A stretch of DNA of 7,367 nucleotides from Candidatus Altimarinota bacterium (GTDB taxonomy: Bacteria; Patescibacteriota; Gracilibacteria; UBA1369; LOWO2-01-FULL-3). Each line of letters starts with the position of its first letter. Positions within the stretch are counted from its first letter, which is position 1. Of the stretch, positions 6,078 to 7,367 are shown piece by piece. The notes under the pieces are model-generated. The model was not told where the DNA came from and ran no database searches. It saw only the letters and a list, made by a program, of their open reading frames with translations. The DNA lies in assembly GCA_029939035.1 (NCBI GenBank), contig JAOZTS010000003.1:10023-17389 (forward strand), read 5' to 3'. Made by a program: the position numbers and the translations under genes.

Positions 6078-6088
6078 AATAGAGCTGA

Positions 6089-6117
6089 ATTATATTGATT
6101 TGGAAAAATAAAAGCAA
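6089..6117 (-). promoter_or_regulatory. Promoter of ispG giving a nearly leaderless mRNA
   Basis: On the minus strand, TTGCTT (6112-6117) and a perfect TATAAT (6089-6094) are spaced by 17 nt. The start point would be near 6082, leaving about 5 nt before the ATG and no room for a Shine-Dalgarno site. Confidence 0.6.
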
Positions 6118-6128
6118 AGTGTTAATTT
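6100..6128 (+). promoter_or_regulatory. Possible promoter of the ferredoxin operon
   Basis: TTGGAA (6100-6105) and TAATTT (6123-6128) are spaced by 17 nt, placing the start point at about 6135, the A of the ferredoxin ATG. It overlaps the opposing ispG promoter. No Shine-Dalgarno precedes the ATG, consistent with leaderless translation. The -10 match is only moderate in an AT-rich spacer, so this is tentative. Confidence 0.35.
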
Positions 6129-6134
6129 ATATAC

Positions 6135-6416
6135 ATGCCAAAAGTAAAATTCAAAAATACAGGTGAAGAAGTTGAAGTAGAGGATGGAACTGAACTTAGT
6201 GATGCCACTAAGTCCAAAGGTTGGCCGATTGCTTACGGATGCGAAGATGGAATGTGCGGAACATGCATCATCAAGACGGCTCCTGAGGGAAGCGGGTTAT
6301 CTCCAATGGACGAAAAGGAAAAAAACACATTGAGTGTTATGGGAATGGACGACGGAGAGCATAGGCTTGCTTGTCAGTGCAAAGTAAAGGGCGACTGTGA
6401 AATTGAAGGAATGTAA
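6135..6416 (+). CDS. 2Fe-2S ferredoxin (plant/adrenodoxin-type fold)
   Basis: A 93-residue soluble one-electron carrier. The beta-grasp N-terminus (VKFKNTGEEVEVEDGTELSD) leads into the cluster motif GCEDGMCGTC (Cys36, Cys41, Cys44), with the fourth ligand in LACQC (Cys80, with Cys82 nearby). The spacing is C-x4-C-x2-C-x35-C, within the range of 2Fe-2S ferredoxins. There is a long acidic insertion between the third and fourth ligands. It stands divergent from ispG, whose product needs a low-potential donor, and 1 nt upstream of an aminotransferase gene, so it is probably first in a two-gene operon. Whether it is the IspG partner is inference. Other ferredoxin-dependent enzymes outside the window could also use it. 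Confidence 0.92.
   Translation: MPKVKFKNTGEEVEVEDGTELSDATKSKGWPIAYGCEDGMCGTCIIKTAPEGSGLSPMDEKEKNTLSVMGMDDGEHRLACQCKVKGDCEIEGM
6405..6410 (+). promoter_or_regulatory. Ribosome binding site of the aminotransferase inside the ferredoxin 3' end
   Basis: GAAGGA ends 7 nt before the ATG at 6418 and lies inside the last codons of the ferredoxin gene. It supports the 6418 start and joint transcription of the two genes. Confidence 0.6.
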
Positions 6417-6417
6417 T

Positions 6418-7367
6418 ATGAAATTGCGAGACAATAAATGGGGTTTTGACTTAAAAGAAGATAATCCATTTCGGATTTTCAGATATTTGCGTGCAGTTGC
6501 GGATGAAAAACTAGGCGAAGAGAATGTAGTTGATTTGTCGCGTGGAGATCCGGGTTATGGATATTCCCCTTCTGTTCATGGACGGGAATTTTATGGATTT
6601 TTGCTTGAAGTTGATCAAATGTTGAACAATCCTGGTCAGCATTTTGTTTCTGACAATAGAGATGATTTCGATACTCTTTGGGATAATATTCAGGCTCTGG
6701 CAGACTCGGTTTACTCGGCTGAAAAGGCTGAGCGTGTGAAGAAGGACTTTTATTTCTTCCTTACTAGAATTGAGAAGTATGCGGGTGAGCAAGGACTGGA
6801 TTGGGACAAGAAGAAAGTTATATTTGAAGTTTTTAAGTATTCGGCCGTGAGTGGTGGATCATATTTGGATCCACAGGGAGAGACGCTGGTTCGACTAGTC
6901 ATTGCTGATCATTATAATAAAAAATTGGATCTTGGACTTGATTACTCAGATTTGATTTTAGTTCAGGGTGTTAGCCATGGGATTGGCACGATATTCAAAG
7001 CTCTTTGCGATCCTGAGATTGGATTTTTGCAAAAAGGAGATTATGTAATGCTTGGTTCGCCTGTTTATTCTCCTTACAACACTATAAACGAAAACCGAGG
7101 ATTGAAGACCTTTTCTATTCCAGTTGATCCATCCACCGGGAAAATTGTTGGGGATTTGGATGAGATTTTGGCTTCGGCTCCTGAGAATTTGAAACTGATT
7201 TGCTTGGTTGATCCAAACAATCCGACTGGATTTATGAGTGATGAGGAGTTTTTGAAGAAGATTGCTGCGTTTGCGAAGGAGCGAAATGCTTTGATAGTTT
7301 CGGATGAAGTTTATACGGATTTCTTTTATGAAAGGAAGCACAATATTATGACTTATGCTCGTGAACT
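6418..7367 (+). CDS. PLP-dependent class I/II aminotransferase, partial (aspartate aminotransferase/decarboxylase-like)
   Basis: The first 316 residues of a fold-type I PLP enzyme that runs off the right edge. Recognisable parts are LSRGDPGYG (40-48), GVSHGIGTIFKAL (184-196), GDYVMLGSPVYSPY (207-220), the substrate/PLP-contacting DPNNPTG (265-271, Asn268) and VSDEVYTDF (294-302, Asp296 for the pyridine nitrogen). The PLP-binding lysine would lie beyond the window. The region between RGDPG and the cofactor domain is long (about 140 residues) and helical, more than in ordinary aspartate aminotransferases. It recalls the bifunctional aspartate aminotransferase/aspartate 4-decarboxylase (AsdA) family, which has a similar RGNP motif and insertion. 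Substrate is not decidable from this fragment. It is translated from its own Shine-Dalgarno 1 nt after the ferredoxin stop. Confidence 0.85.
   Translation, partial: MKLRDNKWGFDLKEDNPFRIFRYLRAVADEKLGEENVVDLSRGDPGYGYSPSVHGREFYGFLLEVDQMLNNPGQHFVSDNRDDFDTLWDNIQALADSVYSAEKAERVKKDFYFFLTRIEKYAGEQGLDWDKKKVIFEVFKYSAVSGGSYLDPQGETLVRLVIADHYNKKLDLGLDYSDLILVQGVSHGIGTIFKALCDPEIGFLQKGDYVMLGSPVYSPYNTINENRGLKTFSIPVDPSTGKIVGDLDEILASAPENLKLICLVDPNNPTGFMSDEEFLKKIAAFAKERNALIVSDEVYTDFFYERKHNIMTYARE

Noticed and set aside
1..7367. CRISPR arrays, insertion sequences, prophage genes
   Set aside because: No regularly spaced repeats, transposase or integrase motifs, or terminal duplications were seen. The only inverted-repeat-bounded unit is the structured locus described above.

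Overview
The window is a compact, low-GC bacterial chromosome segment of mostly housekeeping metabolism. Genes are tightly packed, some start codons overlap the stop of the gene before, and proteins sit at or below the usual size for their families. TAA, TAG and TGA all end genes, so the standard code applies and the UGA=Gly code of SR1/Gracilibacteria is excluded. The short ProC, a ProB that stops right after its kinase domain, and several genes without a Shine-Dalgarno site would suit a streamlined, uncultivated lineage (for example a candidate-phyla-radiation or Peregrinibacteria-like bacterium). That placement is inference with low confidence.

Layout. (1) 1-2129, plus strand: a proline operon, proB (3' end only), proC and proA, joined by a 1-nt gap and a 17-nt overlap. 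(2) 2140-2575, plus strand: a separate, more GC-rich unit. It has a near-consensus sigma70-type promoter, a structured leader of about 100 nt, a 64-residue cysteine/histidine protein with a TTG start and good Shine-Dalgarno site, and a strong 3' hairpin. Leader and 3' hairpin share a perfect 10-bp complement. I do not recognise this locus. (3) 2645-3382, plus strand: a membrane-anchored DsbA/BdbD-type thioredoxin-fold gene broken exactly at its active site. (4) 3392-3443: a convergent, probably bidirectional terminator. (5) 3503-4824, minus strand: thyA then folA with a 4-nt overlap, the paired dTMP/folate-recycling module. (6) 4926-6077, minus strand: ispG of the MEP isoprenoid pathway with a clear terminator. 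(7) 6135-7367, plus strand: a 2Fe-2S ferredoxin divergent from ispG, followed after 1 nt by a PLP-dependent class I/II aminotransferase that runs off the window.

How the parts fit. ProB, ProA and ProC convert glutamate to proline. ThyA makes dTMP and dihydrofolate, which FolA reduces back to tetrahydrofolate. IspG needs an external electron donor, and the adjacent ferredoxin is a natural candidate.

Two items deserve most attention. The DsbA-like gene has lost four motif residues (Phe, Tyr and both CXXC cysteines), and four T-to-G changes within 27 bases would explain all of them. The structured 2140-2575 locus may be an undescribed cis-regulated small-protein gene or a dual-function RNA.
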